Positions 45,226-54,813 of a DNA stretch of 64,000 bases are shown here, in pieces. The notes under the pieces are model-generated. The model was given only the letters and a program-made list of their open reading frames with translations, was not told where the DNA came from and searched no databases. The stretch is from Hyphomonas sp. L-53-1-40. GTDB taxonomy: Bacteria; Pseudomonadota; Alphaproteobacteria; Caulobacterales; Hyphomonadaceae. The stretch covers positions 186,001 through 250,000 of the forward strand of contig NZ_AWFI01000012.1 of the NCBI RefSeq assembly GCF_000682775.1, in the 5' to 3' direction. The translations under genes were made by a program, and so were the position numbers. Position 1 is the stretch's first letter. Each line of letters begins with the position of its first letter.

Positions 45226-46653
45226 TCAGCCTGCGCAGCATGAAAGCTTCGCCACGTCCTTGTCGAACGTCTGTGCCGCCAATTTTAACCCTTCAACAGT
45301 TGTCAGGTATGGAAAAATTGTCTCGCCAAGCGCCTTGCTCGTCATGCCGAACTTCAACGCCATAGCCAGCGTCTGAATCGCATCAGACCCTTCGGGCGCC
45401 GCGATCTGTCCGCCCAGGAGGCGGTCGGTCTTCGCATCCGCGACCAGCTTGATGACGCCGCGGGTATCGCGGGCGGCGGCGGCGCGTGCCACGTGGTCCA
45501 GCGTCAGCACGCTGGCCTTGACGTCATGACCGGCTGCCTTCGCCTGCACCTCGGAAAGGCCGACGCCGGCGACCTGCGGATCGGTGAACACGACCCAGGG
45601 CATGGCCCCATTGTCATAGCGCAAATCCTGAAGCCCGAGCGCATTGTTGGCCGCCACCTTGGCCCCATAAGCGGCCATGTAGACGAACTGGTCGCGATCG
45701 GTGACATCACCCGCTGCCCAGACGCCAGGCCGCGTTGTGGCCATGTCGGCTCCGACCTTGATCGATCCACGCGCATCGGTCTCGATGCCGAACTCGCGCA
45801 AGCCGAGGTCTTCGGAATTGGCCACCCGGCCTGTGGTGGCCACAGGCTTTCCACCCCGTTCGATTGTCAGCGTGACGCCGCCGTCACTCCGTCTCACCGA
45901 TCGGTAGGACAGGCCGGTCTCGACCGCGACCCCCTCAGCCTTCAACGCGTCGGTCAACGCCTTGGCCACTTCCGGTTCCACGCCGGGCAGAAGGCGAGAA
46001 CGCGTGACCAGTGTAACCTTGACGCCCAGCCGCGACGCCATCTGCGCCAGTTCACAGCCAATATAGCCGCCGCCCAGTACCAGGATGCTTTCGGGCTGAT
46101 CGGGCAGGCTGAGAAGGTCCCAGGAATCCAGCGCCTCCACGGTCTCGATCCCGTCAATTTCCGGCAAGAAAGGGCGCGAGCCGGTGGCGATCAGAACCTT
46201 CGGTGCAGCGATGATCCGCCCGCCGACCTCAATCCCACCTTCGATCAGGCGTGCGGCACCTTCCTCGATATAGGTGACATTCTCATAGGAAGGCAGCAGG
46301 TCGATGTATTTTTTCTGGCGCATCTCGTCGACCAGATCGGCCGTGCCCTTGACGACCGCCGACCAGTCCACGCTCTGCGCACCGGGCTCAATGCCCGGAA
46401 ACCGTGCCGCCGCTGTACCAGCATGCACCGCTTCACCGGCCCGTATCATCGCCTTGGACGGCACGCAGCCGACATTGACGCAGGTGCCGCCGATGGTGCC
46501 ATGCCCAACCATGGCCACGCGCCTGCCGGCCTCGGCCGCGCTAATCGAAGCCGAAAACCCGGCCGAGCCAGCACCTATGACGATGAGGTCATAGCTGTCG
46601 TCGCCGTTTTTATTGACGGAGCAGCAATCGCCTGTCTTTACGGTTTGATTCAT
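45226..46653 (-). CDS. merA: Mercuric reductase MerA (without HMA domain)
   Basis: 475 residues. The N-terminus has a short CC pair (TGDCCSVNK) and directly enters the FAD domain DLIVIGAGSAGFSASI. The redox pair is GGTCVNVGCVPSK, the NADPH motif is LVLGGGYIGCELAQ, and the C-terminal mercury-delivering pair is KLSCCAG. It reduces Hg(II) to Hg(0). The N-terminal NmerA metal-binding domain of many MerA proteins is absent. GGAAG precedes the ATG. Confidence 0.95.
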   Translation of the reverse strand: MNQTVKTGDCCSVNKNGDDSYDLIVIGAGSAGFSASISAAEAGRRVAMVGHGTIGGTCVNVGCVPSKAMIRAGEAVHAGTAAARFPGIEPGAQSVDWSAVVKGTADLVDEMRQKKYIDLLPSYENVTYIEEGAARLIEGGIEVGGRIIAAPKVLIATGSRPFLPEIDGIETVEALDSWDLLSLPDQPESILVLGGGYIGCELAQMASRLGVKVTLVTRSRLLPGVEPEVAKALTDALKAEGVAVETGLSYRSVRRSDGGVTLTIERGGKPVATTGRVANSEDLGLREFGIETDARGSIKVGADMATTRPGVWAAGDVTDRDQFVYMAAYGAKVAANNALGLQDLRYDNGAMPWVVFTDPQVAGVGLSEVQAKAAGHDVKASVLTLDHVARAAAARDTRGVIKLVADAKTDRLLGGQIAAPEGSDAIQTLAMALKFGMTSKALGETIFPYLTTVEGLKLAAQTFDKDVAKLSCCAG

Positions 46654-46662
46654 TATTTCTTC

Positions 46663-46999
46663 CTTGGCTTGTGACCAGGCATGGCGACGCGGCCTCGATC
46701 AAGTATTCAAAATCACACCATCGACCCGATGTCGGAGGCGTGGCCGGGATCAGGTTGAGGCCGCTGTCGCCGCATTCGCCTGCGGCGAAGACCGCGGGAT
46801 CGCTCGTACGCATCGATGTGTTCACCTGGATGCCCCGCCGAGTGCACTCGGCGCAGGCAGCTTCAAGGTTCAGCCTGTCCATTTTTGGTACCCGGCCGGG
46901 GCTGAGGCACATGCTCATTGATGCAAAACAAGAAGGTGTCGCAATGACGGTACCGGCCAGACCCGTTATCAGCAGTTTTCGGTCAGTCCATTTTGACAT
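46663..46999 (-). pseudogene. Mosaic of merF and flavoprotein fragments
   Basis: Between merP and merA one frame reads SKWTDRKLLITGLAGTVIAT, like the start of a MerF mercury transporter, but it leaves the MerF pattern before the CCFTP helix. It then becomes GRVPKMDRLNLEAACAECTR followed by RGIQVNTSMRTSDPAVFAAG, a piece from the middle of a MerA-like disulfide reductase. Neither part is complete. It looks like deletion and recombination in a larger mer operon. Confidence 0.6.
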
Positions 47000-47087
47000 C
47001 AAAGTGAAAGCCTTGTGTGAAAATCTGACGATGTATGCGAACATCGACTGGCAGGTGCCTCATCAGGATATTCCAGATGCTGCGTGT

Positions 47088-47411
47088 TCAACCGTCCGTA
47101 ACGCTTGCCGGGTATCCTACATCGGTTGAAGCCGCAGCGATCAGCTCAGGCGTTGTCGCCGCCGTATCGTAAACCACTTCTGCGGTCCTGGCCGCATAAT
47201 CGATATCGACAGATTTAACGCCCTCGACACGCATCATCGCTTTCCTGACAGCAATCGGACATGTCGCGCAGGTCATGTTTCCGATCGTAAAACGGGCTGT
47301 CGCCTGTTCGACCTCCACCGAGGCATCCGGAGCATTCTGCGCGCCGGCGACTGCGAGCCCCCCCGCGAGTGCCAGACCTGCCAGTCCGGCGATCATCCAT
47401 GTGCGTTTCAT
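47088..47411 (-). CDS. merP: Periplasmic mercury-binding protein MerP
   Basis: 107 residues with a signal peptide (WMIAGLAGLALAGGLAVAGA) and one HMA domain with GNMTCATCPIAVRKAM. It scavenges Hg(II) and hands it to MerT. The ATG at 47411 is preceded by GGGAGACA. It follows merT by 14 bases. Confidence 0.94.
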   Translation of the reverse strand: MKRTWMIAGLAGLALAGGLAVAGAQNAPDASVEVEQATARFTIGNMTCATCPIAVRKAMMRVEGVKSVDIDYAARTAEVVYDTAATTPELIAAASTDVGYPASVTDG

Positions 47412-47425
47412 ACTTGTCTCCCTGG

Positions 47426-47800
47426 CTAGTAAAATAACGGTGCCCATACATCGATGGTCAAGGCCGCCAGCACGACAAGCGCGCCGCTCCACAGGGCGAC
47501 CTGCTTGACGACTGACGACTGCAAACGGGCGCAATAGCTACCATCCTCGCAGACACTGGTTTTTCGAAAGTAGACATCCCAGAACCCAGCCGCGAGAAAT
47601 CCGATCGCGACCAGAAGAAAAAGGGGCTTGTAGGGTTCCAGCGCCGTCAACTGGCCAATCCACGCTCCGGAAACACCGAGACTGATCAGCACAAGCGGCA
47701 CGATGCAGCAGGATGATGCAAGGAATGCCCCCAGCATGCCACCGGCAACAAGCCACCTTGAGCGACGCTCATTTGCTGGGCTGTTTTCCGTACCTGCCAT
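47426..47800 (-). CDS. merT: Mercuric ion transporter MerT
   Basis: 124 residues with three helices; the first carries the mercury-binding pair ASSCCIVPLVLISLGVSG, and the loop after the second helix has VCEDGSYCARLQ with the second Cys pair. It brings Hg(II) from MerP to cytoplasmic MerA. First gene after the MerR-controlled promoter. Confidence 0.95.
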   Translation of the reverse strand: MAGTENSPANERRSRWLVAGGMLGAFLASSCCIVPLVLISLGVSGAWIGQLTALEPYKPLFLLVAIGFLAAGFWDVYFRKTSVCEDGSYCARLQSSVVKQVALWSGALVVLAALTIDVWAPLFY

Positions 47801-47835
47801 GACCAGCTGTTCCCATTGCTTTATTGATCATGATC

Positions 47836-47866
47836 ACGTTACGCTCTGTAGTTGGTACAGACACAA
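47836..47866 (-). promoter_or_regulatory. MerR-type mer promoter/operator towards merT
   Basis: On the minus strand: -35 TTGTGT (47866-47861), a 19-base spacer and -10 TAACGT (47841-47836). The dyad CTGTA-N5-TACAG (47846-47860) fills the spacer directly after the -35. The overlong 19-base spacer with a central dyad is the hallmark of promoters that MerR untwists. A perfect 12-base palindrome TGATCATGATCA lies just downstream at 47825-47836. Confidence 0.75.
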
Positions 47867-47880
47867 GTGGGTATTTCATC

Positions 47881-48297
47881 ATGGCCATCACATCGCCGCG
47901 AGCAGCACTCAAACGGGCTGAACTGGCCGGGCGGCTCGGCTGCAATCTTGAAACGATCCGCTATTATGAAAAGATCGAATTGCTGCCCGAACCAGCCCGC
48001 ACGGCAAGTGGCCACCGGCTGTATTCGAATGAAGATCAGGTACGACTGCGTTTCATATTGCGAGCCCGCAGCCTCGGCTTCTCCGTGGAAGATGTACGCT
48101 CGCTACTTGGCATCAATGATGGCAGGCCGAGCTGCGCGGAGGTCAGGGCGCTGGCAGAAGCACATCGGGGCGATATCCGTAAACGCATCGCCGATCTGAA
48201 GCAGATGGATCGACGGCTCGGCGAGATCATGGCTGGTTGCACCGGCGCTGAAACACCCGATTGCGCACTCACCGACAAACTGTTCGAAGATAGCTGA
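47881..48297 (+). CDS. merR: Mercury-responsive regulator MerR
   Basis: 138 residues. HTH AELAGRLGCNLETIRYYEKI, wing ASGHRLYSNEDQVRLRFI, dimerisation helix, and the mercury ligands C85, C120 and C128 (82/117/126 in Tn501 MerR). The ATG at 47881 gives normal length; an in-frame ATG at 47824 lies within the promoter. Divergent from merT. Confidence 0.93.
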   Translation: MAITSPRAALKRAELAGRLGCNLETIRYYEKIELLPEPARTASGHRLYSNEDQVRLRFILRARSLGFSVEDVRSLLGINDGRPSCAEVRALAEAHRGDIRKRIADLKQMDRRLGEIMAGCTGAETPDCALTDKLFEDS

Positions 48298-48784
48298 CAA
48301 AAGGGGCTCCTGCATCTGCCAGAGATGCAAATGATGGACATCCACGACACCATCACCGCTCCGCATCGCCTCAATGACGGTACCGTTGTCAATGTCCGGC
48401 GGACTACCTAGCCACAACATGTGGATCGGCCCGCCGATTTCGCGGAACGACAGGCAGAGAATGTTACCGCGATACCGATCGTCACGAACGGATCGAACAG
48501 TATTCAGTCATAGATGAGGATGAGCGCGTCGCCCGCAACCACGGCTACAGATGCGAGTGCGTCGGACAGATTGTGAAGGAGGAGCGCCCGGATATTCACG
48601 CTCCCATTCTGCACCGAATAGATCAGGAGGGCTGTAAGCTCTGCAATGACCAGCGCAACACCGCCAAGAATAACGATCGTCCAGCCACCAACGGCGGGCG
48701 GATCAGTGATCCGTATGACAGTCTTATTGACCAGATGGCAATGGAGACCCGACGATCATCGCTCGCGGGATCAAGATCGTCATG
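48298..48784 (-). pseudogene. Cation diffusion facilitator remnant
   Basis: Pieces of one CDF-type cation efflux gene in several frames. Starting near 48784: HAHDHDDLDPASDDRRVSIA (His-rich N-terminus). Then near 48690-48510: GGWTIVILGGVALVIAELTA and RALLLHNLSDALASVAVVAG (helices IV-VI with the HNLSDA site), ended by TGA. Then near 48425-48300: MLWLGSPPDIDNGTVIEAMR and GVVDVHHLHLWQM (cytoplasmic domain). Helices I-III are deleted and the end is cut off at the merR stop. Confidence 0.75.
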
Positions 48785-48785
48785 A

Positions 48786-49034
48786 TCATGTGCGTGGCTC
48801 AGGATCGGCCTCCTCTTCCAGCACCTTGCGCTTGCACTCGAGATACGCGCGTCGCCGCGCGTGTACCGCGTTTTTTACGCGGCTCTTTGGTGGTATCAGG
48901 CCGCATTCCTCCTGCACCTTGGCCGCCTGCTCACTTGAAAGGGCCCCCATCACGTTGTCGAGACTCTCGCAGCCGGCCAGGGCTGCGAGAGAAACGGACA
49001 TGACCGCGAAGCGAAGTTCACGATGGATGAACAT
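48786..49034 (-). CDS. Small lipoprotein downstream of czcA
   Basis: 82 residues with a lipobox LAALAGC after a basic N-terminus, then a charged region with PPKSRVKNAVHARRRAYLEC and an acidic end. Start overlaps the end of czcA by 17 bases; an ATG at 49001 would leave too short a signal. I do not recognise the family. Being translationally tied to czcCBA, an envelope role with the pump is possible. Confidence 0.6.
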   Translation of the reverse strand: MFIHRELRFAVMSVSLAALAGCESLDNVMGALSSEQAAKVQEECGLIPPKSRVKNAVHARRRAYLECKRKVLEEEADPEPRT

Positions 49035-52000
49035 GCTCGGCCTCCAACAAGGAATGGTGCGCGTCGGGCTTTGGTGCGAACCAGCGGTGAAGGGCGGGTA
49101 GCACCAGCAAAGTTAGCACGGTCGAGGAGACCAGCCCGCCCATGACCACCGTGGCCAGTGGCCGCTGCACTTCAGCACCGACACCACTTGCGAAGAGCAG
49201 CGGCGCAAGGCCGAGCGCCGTCGTAAGGGCGGTCATCAGCACAGGACGTGCCCGCAAGCCTGCCGCCTCGACGGCAAGTTCATCGCGACCACGGCCCTCC
49301 CTGGCAAAATCATCCATGAAACTGACCAGCACCATGCCATTGCCGAGCGCGATACCGAACAGGGCAATAAAGCCGACCGTCGCAGGCACCGAGATCGGCA
49401 GGCCTGCAATCCAGAGCGCCATCGCCCCGCCGGTCAGCGCCAGCGGAATGTTGAGCAGGATCAGGATGGCCGATTTCATGCGCCCGAACGTCAATAGCAG
49501 GATCAGGAATACGATACCGAGCGTGATCGGGATCACGACCGCGAACCGCGCATTCGCTTCCTGCTGGAGTTCGAACTGTCCGCCCCATTCGACGCGATAA
49601 CCAGCCGGCAGGTCGAGCTGGCTGGCGACCGATTGCTGCGCATCAGCGACATAGCTGCCAATATCGCGTCCTCTCACATTGAGTTGAACGGTGATGAATC
49701 GCTCACCATTCTCGCGCGTGATCTGACGTGGACCGACAATCTCCCTGATGTTTGCCACGCTTTCGAGTGGAACCCGTGCGCCGCTGGACGATTCCAAAAT
49801 AATCCGTCCGATGGCCGCGGGCGTGTTGCGGTCCTCTTCGGCATAGCGCACGATGACGGGAAACTGGCGCACGCCCTCAAAAACGGCACCAGCCTCTGCC
49901 CCGCCGACGCCGGAACGCAAGGCATCGAGCGCCTCCTCCACGCTCAGTCCATACCGGCCGAGCGCAGGACGGTTGAGCGAGACCACAAGCTGCGGCGCGC
50001 CGGTGATCTGATCGGCCTGGACGTCGGTCGCCCCTGGAACCTCCTGAAGAATGGACTGCAAGTCCTGCGAGCCTTCCAGCAGGACCGCCGTATCCGGACC
50101 GAAGATCTTGACCGCCAGTTGCGCCTTTGTGCCGGTCAGGAGTTCATCAACCGACATGGCGATTGGCTGGCCAACATTGACCCTGACGCCTGGAAAGCCG
50201 CCGAGATTCTCGGAAATCGACGCCCGGAGTTCATCCGGGCTGATGCCATTGCGCCATTCGTTTCGGGGTTTGAGCGCCACGAAGGCCTCGATACTGTTGA
50301 CCGGGTCGGCATGCGCGCCGACTTCCCCACGACCGATCCGGCTGACAATGGAACTGATCTCGGGGAAGGCTTCAAGCAGTCTTGCCTCGATGCGGGTCGA
50401 CGTTTCCTTTGCTTCGGTTAGCGAGATGGACGGCGCCATCGTCACACGCAACAGGACATCGCCTTCCTCCAGCGCAGGCGTGAACTCCGAGCCAAGGCGT
50501 GTCGCTGAGAGGCCCCCAACCAGAAGCAGGACGCCTGCTAGCCCGACCGCCGCGAGACGTCGCCGGACGAAGAAGGCCGCAAGCGGCTTGATCAGCGAAA
50601 CAAGCCGGCTGTCGCTCTCCTGGCTATTGCTCTTGGGCGGACGCATGAGGCCGAGCGCCATCGCCGGAGCGATGAGCGCGGCATAGATCAGCGACCCTGT
50701 CATGGCGAGCGCGGCAGAGGCGGCGAGCGGCCGGAACGTCTTGCCTTCGGTTCCCTGCAAAGAGAACAGCGGCAGGAAGACAATGATCACCACGAGGACG
50801 GCAGCAATCAGCGGCGCGATCACTTCGGCGCTCGCTCGCGCGACCGTCGTGCGGCTATCTTCACCCTCGCGTCGTTCGCGCAAGCCGCGATCCACGTTCT
50901 CGGCGATGACGATGGCGCCGTCGACCATCATCCCGATGGCGATCGCCACCCCGCCCAGCGTCATCAGATTGGCCCCGATGCCGAGGAATTTCATCGCGAT
51001 GAAGGCAAAGCCGACCGAGAAGGGTATGGCCATGACAACCACGAGGCTTGGACGCCAGCCGCCGAGGAACAGGAAGACGATGACCGCGACCAGGAGCGCG
51101 CCCTGCCAGAGGGCGGTCGTCACGGTCGCGGCTGCCTTATTCACCAGCGTACCCTGATCATAATACGGAACGGCTTTGACACCGTCGGGAAGCGACAGGT
51201 TGATCTCGTCGAAGCGCGCTTGCGCGTTCTCGATCACCTCAGACGTGTTTGTGCCATAAAGTTTCAGGACGAGACCGGCGACGGTCTCCCCTTCGCCATT
51301 GGCAGTTGCGAGCCCCTGCCGGACGCCGCCACCTATCGCGACTTCACCGAGGTCGCTGACGCGGACGGTTCGTCCATCCACGGTCTTGACCGGCGTTTCA
51401 CGCAGATCATCGAGGGAGCGAGCGAGCCCGACCCCGCGCACCGTGTACTGTTCGGCGCCAATTTCGATGAATTGCGCGCCGGCCGTCCGATTGGCGCTCT
51501 CCAAGGCGGCAATCACCTCGCCGACGCTGAGGTCATAGGATGTCAGCTGATCGGGATCGAGGCGGACCTGGTACTGCTTCTCGAAACCCCCTAGTGACAG
51601 AACCTCCGTCACCCCTTCAACCGACTGAAGCGGATACTTGATCATCCAGTCAGCAATCTCGCGCAGCTCAACCAGCGACCGCTCGCCGGTCTCATCGACG
51701 AGCCGGTAGTACATGATGATACCAAGGCCGGTCGAAATCGGCCCCATCTTGGGTGTGCCGAAGCCGTCGGGAATGGCGTCGGCGGCCTCGCCGAGGCGCT
51801 CGCCGACGACCTGGCGGGCAAAATAGACGTCCGTGCCGTCCTCGAAATAGATATTGATGACAGACAGGCCAAAATTGGATGTCGAGCGGATCTCGTCGAC
51901 CTTGGGCAGGCCGGACATGGCCGTCTCGATCGGATAGGTGACATAGCGTTCGACCTCTTCGGGCGACAGGCCTTCAGTTTCGGTGAAGACTTGGACCAGA

Positions 52001-52131
52001 GAAGGTGAGGGATCGGGAAAAGCGTCGACAGGCAGGCTGCGAAAGGCAAACAGTCCCCCGATCGATAGGGCGAGTGCGGCAATGGCGGCAAGCAGCCGGC
52101 CACCCGCAAGGCGGTGCATCAAATTGATCAT
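49018..52131 (-). CDS. czcA: Heavy-metal RND permease CzcA
   Basis: 1037 residues, HME-RND family. First helix LLAAIAALALSIGGLFAFRS, VYFARQVVGERLGEAADAIP in the pore loop, and the proton-relay helix GGVAIAIGMMVDGAIVIAEN. The Czc-type motif (VDGAIVIAEN) contrasts with the VDASIVLVEN of the CusA upstream, fitting divalent Zn/Co/Cd export. Preceded by the adaptor 12 bases upstream. Long antisense frames in this stretch are shadows of it. Confidence 0.92.
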   Translation of the reverse strand: MINLMHRLAGGRLLAAIAALALSIGGLFAFRSLPVDAFPDPSPSLVQVFTETEGLSPEEVERYVTYPIETAMSGLPKVDEIRSTSNFGLSVINIYFEDGTDVYFARQVVGERLGEAADAIPDGFGTPKMGPISTGLGIIMYYRLVDETGERSLVELREIADWMIKYPLQSVEGVTEVLSLGGFEKQYQVRLDPDQLTSYDLSVGEVIAALESANRTAGAQFIEIGAEQYTVRGVGLARSLDDLRETPVKTVDGRTVRVSDLGEVAIGGGVRQGLATANGEGETVAGLVLKLYGTNTSEVIENAQARFDEINLSLPDGVKAVPYYDQGTLVNKAAATVTTALWQGALLVAVIVFLFLGGWRPSLVVVMAIPFSVGFAFIAMKFLGIGANLMTLGGVAIAIGMMVDGAIVIAENVDRGLRERREGEDSRTTVARASAEVIAPLIAAVLVVIIVFLPLFSLQGTEGKTFRPLAASAALAMTGSLIYAALIAPAMALGLMRPPKSNSQESDSRLVSLIKPLAAFFVRRRLAAVGLAGVLLLVGGLSATRLGSEFTPALEEGDVLLRVTMAPSISLTEAKETSTRIEARLLEAFPEISSIVSRIGRGEVGAHADPVNSIEAFVALKPRNEWRNGISPDELRASISENLGGFPGVRVNVGQPIAMSVDELLTGTKAQLAVKIFGPDTAVLLEGSQDLQSILQEVPGATDVQADQITGAPQLVVSLNRPALGRYGLSVEEALDALRSGVGGAEAGAVFEGVRQFPVIVRYAEEDRNTPAAIGRIILESSSGARVPLESVANIREIVGPRQITRENGERFITVQLNVRGRDIGSYVADAQQSVASQLDLPAGYRVEWGGQFELQQEANARFAVVIPITLGIVFLILLLTFGRMKSAILILLNIPLALTGGAMALWIAGLPISVPATVGFIALFGIALGNGMVLVSFMDDFAREGRGRDELAVEAAGLRARPVLMTALTTALGLAPLLFASGVGAEVQRPLATVVMGGLVSSTVLTLLVLPALHRWFAPKPDAHHSLLEAEHVHPS

Positions 52132-52143
52132 TTTGCGGGTCTC

Positions 52144-53448
52144 CTAGTGTGCGTGGCCGTCGCCGAAAGCGTCTTTTTCAAGCTGCGCTTTCAGGGTGAA
52201 GGCGCCCTCGGCAACGAATGCTTCGTCGGCCTCGAGCCCGGAAATGATCTCGGTATAGCCCCTCGCGCTGTCCCCTGTGCGGACCTCGCGCGGTTCGAAC
52301 CCGTCATCGGTCGGGACGAAGACCGACATCCTGTCTTCAACACTGACAATCGCATCGGAGGGAACGCGCACGACGGGGCGCCCCTCTCCCGTGTCGATCC
52401 GCGCCGTTACGAACTGACCGGGCTTCAGCCTGTGTTCGGCATTGTCGACAATGACCCGCGCGGTCGCGGTGCGGGATGCCTCACTGATGACAGGCAGGAC
52501 ATTTGAAATTGTCCCTTCGGCCAGGACGCGGCCATCCTCCTGCTGGAATGTCACGGTCTGGCCTTCGCTGACCTTGCCGAGATCTTCCTTGTAGACGGCG
52601 ATGTCGGCCCAGACGACGCTATCATCGATGATGACAAAGATGGGCGCGCCGCCAGCCGATACGGTTTCTCCAAGAGAAACGCTCCGCTGAATCACCTCTC
52701 CGGCAAGGGGAGCCGTCACATAGGCTTGTGCAAGCGACCCATCCGCAGCCTCATTAAGCTTGTCCAGTGTGCCATGACCAATGCCGATCGCATGAAGCCT
52801 GTTTTCAGCAGCTTCCCGGCCGGCATTGGCTGCAGCGAATGCCGCACGCGCCGACTGCAGATCGGCCTCGGCGGTGATTTTCTGCTCCCAGAGGTTTTCC
52901 TCACGCTCAAGCTCGGCTTGCGCGAGGCGCTCGGCGCTCAGGGCATTCAGATAATCGGCCTTTAGGCCGGCGAGTTCACGACTGGTCAGCCGGGCAAGCG
53001 TGGCGCCGGCTTTCACGATATCGCCTTCGCCTGCATAAAGTTGGGCAACGGTGCCCTCGACCTGTGGCGAGACCCTTGCGACACGGTCCGCATCGAAACG
53101 GATCTCGGCCGGCAGTTCCAGCTGGCCCGAAACCGCTCCGGTTTGGGCTCGCCCGGTCCGGATACCGGCAGCTTCCGCCTCCTCGGCGGTCAGCTCGACA
53201 TGATCGCCGCCTTCACCTTCGTGTTCGGTATGACCGCCTCCATCTTCATGTCCCTCATGATCGTCGCCATCGGCCTCATCATGGCTTTCATGCTCCTCAT
53301 CACTACCGTCCTCGTGGTCGTCATGGCCATCTTCGGCTTGTGGGGGCGTCCGGTTTGCACCAGACGAATCGGAGGCGTCACTGCCGCAAGCACTAAGATA
53401 CAAAAGCGCTGGAGAAAGCAGCGCCGCATAGAATAAATTCAGTTTCAT
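52144..53448 (-). CDS. czcB: Heavy-metal RND adaptor CzcB
   Basis: 434 residues. Lipobox YLSAC, then about 60 residues of Asp/Glu/His repeats (DGHDDHEDGSDEEHESHDEA), a likely metal-binding linker, then the adaptor core: VEGTVAQLYAGEGDIVKAG, helical hairpin, VTAPLAGEVIQRSVSLGETV. The His-rich end GDGHAH closes the protein. It overlaps czcC by four bases. Confidence 0.92.
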   Translation of the reverse strand: MKLNLFYAALLSPALLYLSACGSDASDSSGANRTPPQAEDGHDDHEDGSDEEHESHDEADGDDHEGHEDGGGHTEHEGEGGDHVELTAEEAEAAGIRTGRAQTGAVSGQLELPAEIRFDADRVARVSPQVEGTVAQLYAGEGDIVKAGATLARLTSRELAGLKADYLNALSAERLAQAELEREENLWEQKITAEADLQSARAAFAAANAGREAAENRLHAIGIGHGTLDKLNEAADGSLAQAYVTAPLAGEVIQRSVSLGETVSAGGAPIFVIIDDSVVWADIAVYKEDLGKVSEGQTVTFQQEDGRVLAEGTISNVLPVISEASRTATARVIVDNAEHRLKPGQFVTARIDTGEGRPVVRVPSDAIVSVEDRMSVFVPTDDGFEPREVRTGDSARGYTEIISGLEADEAFVAEGAFTLKAQLEKDAFGDGHAH

Positions 53449-54740
53449 TCGATCTCTCCTTCGAACGGCGCGGCGCCAATCAGCGCACGCAACCGCAGCG
53501 TGTATGTCTGGAGCGCCAGCCGGGCATCGATTACGGCGGCGCGGGTTTCAATCAGACTGCGCCGCGCATCGAGCGTGGCTGTGAGGTCGAACTTGCCAAC
53601 CCGGTAGCCCTCTGCCGCAGCTGTATAGGCTTCTTCTGCGAGCGGCAGCGCTTCGCCCTCGAGACGCTGCAAGCGAGACTTCGCAGCCCGCACCTGCGCG
53701 GCGAGGCTCGCTTGCTCGGCCCGCAACCTTGCCTCAACAGTCTGTGCTGATAGCTCGGCACTCTGGGTACGTAATCCCGCCGCCCGCGTTGCGTCCTGAT
53801 TGCGGTCAAAGACCGGCAAAGGAACACTGACACCCGCCAGAAACGCGCTATCGCCCGTGTCCTCAAATCTTCGGACACCAGCCGATACGGTTATATCAGG
53901 CCATGCGCCAGCGCGGGCCCGGTCCGTCGCCGCGCTACGAGCCGTCGCTCCGGCCTTAGCCGCCGCAAGTGACGGATGAACGCCAGAATCTGGTTGAGCC
54001 GACCCACCCGCCGGATCTGTTACGATTTCCGCAGTGCCAGACAAGACAAAGTCGATCTCTGGACTACCCCAAACGGACGCAAGCGCTAGCCCTTTGGCTT
54101 CGACCTGGCCCCGCGCACCATCCGCAACCGCCTGAAGCGCTGCTGCTTCAGCCCGCGCGCGCAGCAACTCAGGCGGAGCCGACGCTCCAGCGTCCACGCG
54201 GCGCTGGACGACGCCAGAGAACTCGGATGCGAGATCGGCTGAGGCCTGAGCGACCTCGGCCATGTCGTAAGCGGCACGAAGTTCCAGATAGAGTTCCCCT
54301 GCGAGTTTCTGAGCTTCCAGGCTTCGTACAGAACATTCGGCACTCGCCAATGCGGCTTCAGCTCTGGCGGCCCGCTCGGAAAGTCTTCGTTTGTCGCCAA
54401 GCTGTAAGGTCTGCGCCACTGCCAGGGTCGTCTCGTAGGCATTGAAGCCTTCAAGCGATCCGCTGCCGGCAAAGTTCTCGGTTTCGACAGACAGAGATGG
54501 ATTAAGCCAACGGCTCGCCTGATCGGCGTCGGCCGATGAAGCTTTCGCCTCGAGAGCCGCCGTCAGAACTTCAGGCGAAGCATTGGCGGCGCGAGCAATA
54601 GCCGCGTCGAGCGTCAGTGGTTGGGATAGATCATAGTCAGTCGCGCTGACATAGACAGAACTACACCCTTGCGCATAGGCCGTACCGGCCATGACCGGCA
54701 GGGCGAGCGCGGTGATCGCGCTGCATATAATAATTTTCAT
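53445..54740 (-). CDS. czcC: Heavy-metal RND outer-membrane channel CzcC
   Basis: 431 residues with a signal peptide (SAITALALPVMAGTAYAQGC) and two TolC-type repeats: LTLDAAIARAANASPEVLTA, ETTLAVAQTLQLGDKRRLSE, and FLAGVSVPLPVFDRNQ. Cys after the signal may be mature C-terminal of AYAQG. First structural gene of czcCBA, after the czcI-like gene by 73 bases. Confidence 0.9.
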   Translation of the reverse strand: MKIIICSAITALALPVMAGTAYAQGCSSVYVSATDYDLSQPLTLDAAIARAANASPEVLTAALEAKASSADADQASRWLNPSLSVETENFAGSGSLEGFNAYETTLAVAQTLQLGDKRRLSERAARAEAALASAECSVRSLEAQKLAGELYLELRAAYDMAEVAQASADLASEFSGVVQRRVDAGASAPPELLRARAEAAALQAVADGARGQVEAKGLALASVWGSPEIDFVLSGTAEIVTDPAGGSAQPDSGVHPSLAAAKAGATARSAATDRARAGAWPDITVSAGVRRFEDTGDSAFLAGVSVPLPVFDRNQDATRAAGLRTQSAELSAQTVEARLRAEQASLAAQVRAAKSRLQRLEGEALPLAEEAYTAAAEGYRVGKFDLTATLDARRSLIETRAAVIDARLALQTYTLRLRALIGAAPFEGEIE

Positions 54741-54813
54741 TTTTGCTGGTTTCCTCGTCCAGATTCAACGACAGCGAGGCCGTAGCCACGCAAAATATTC
54801 CTGTGTCGTTGGT

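Noticed and set aside
45493..46674. 393-codon plus-strand open frame
   Set aside because: Antisense to merA, whose catalytic motifs are complete.
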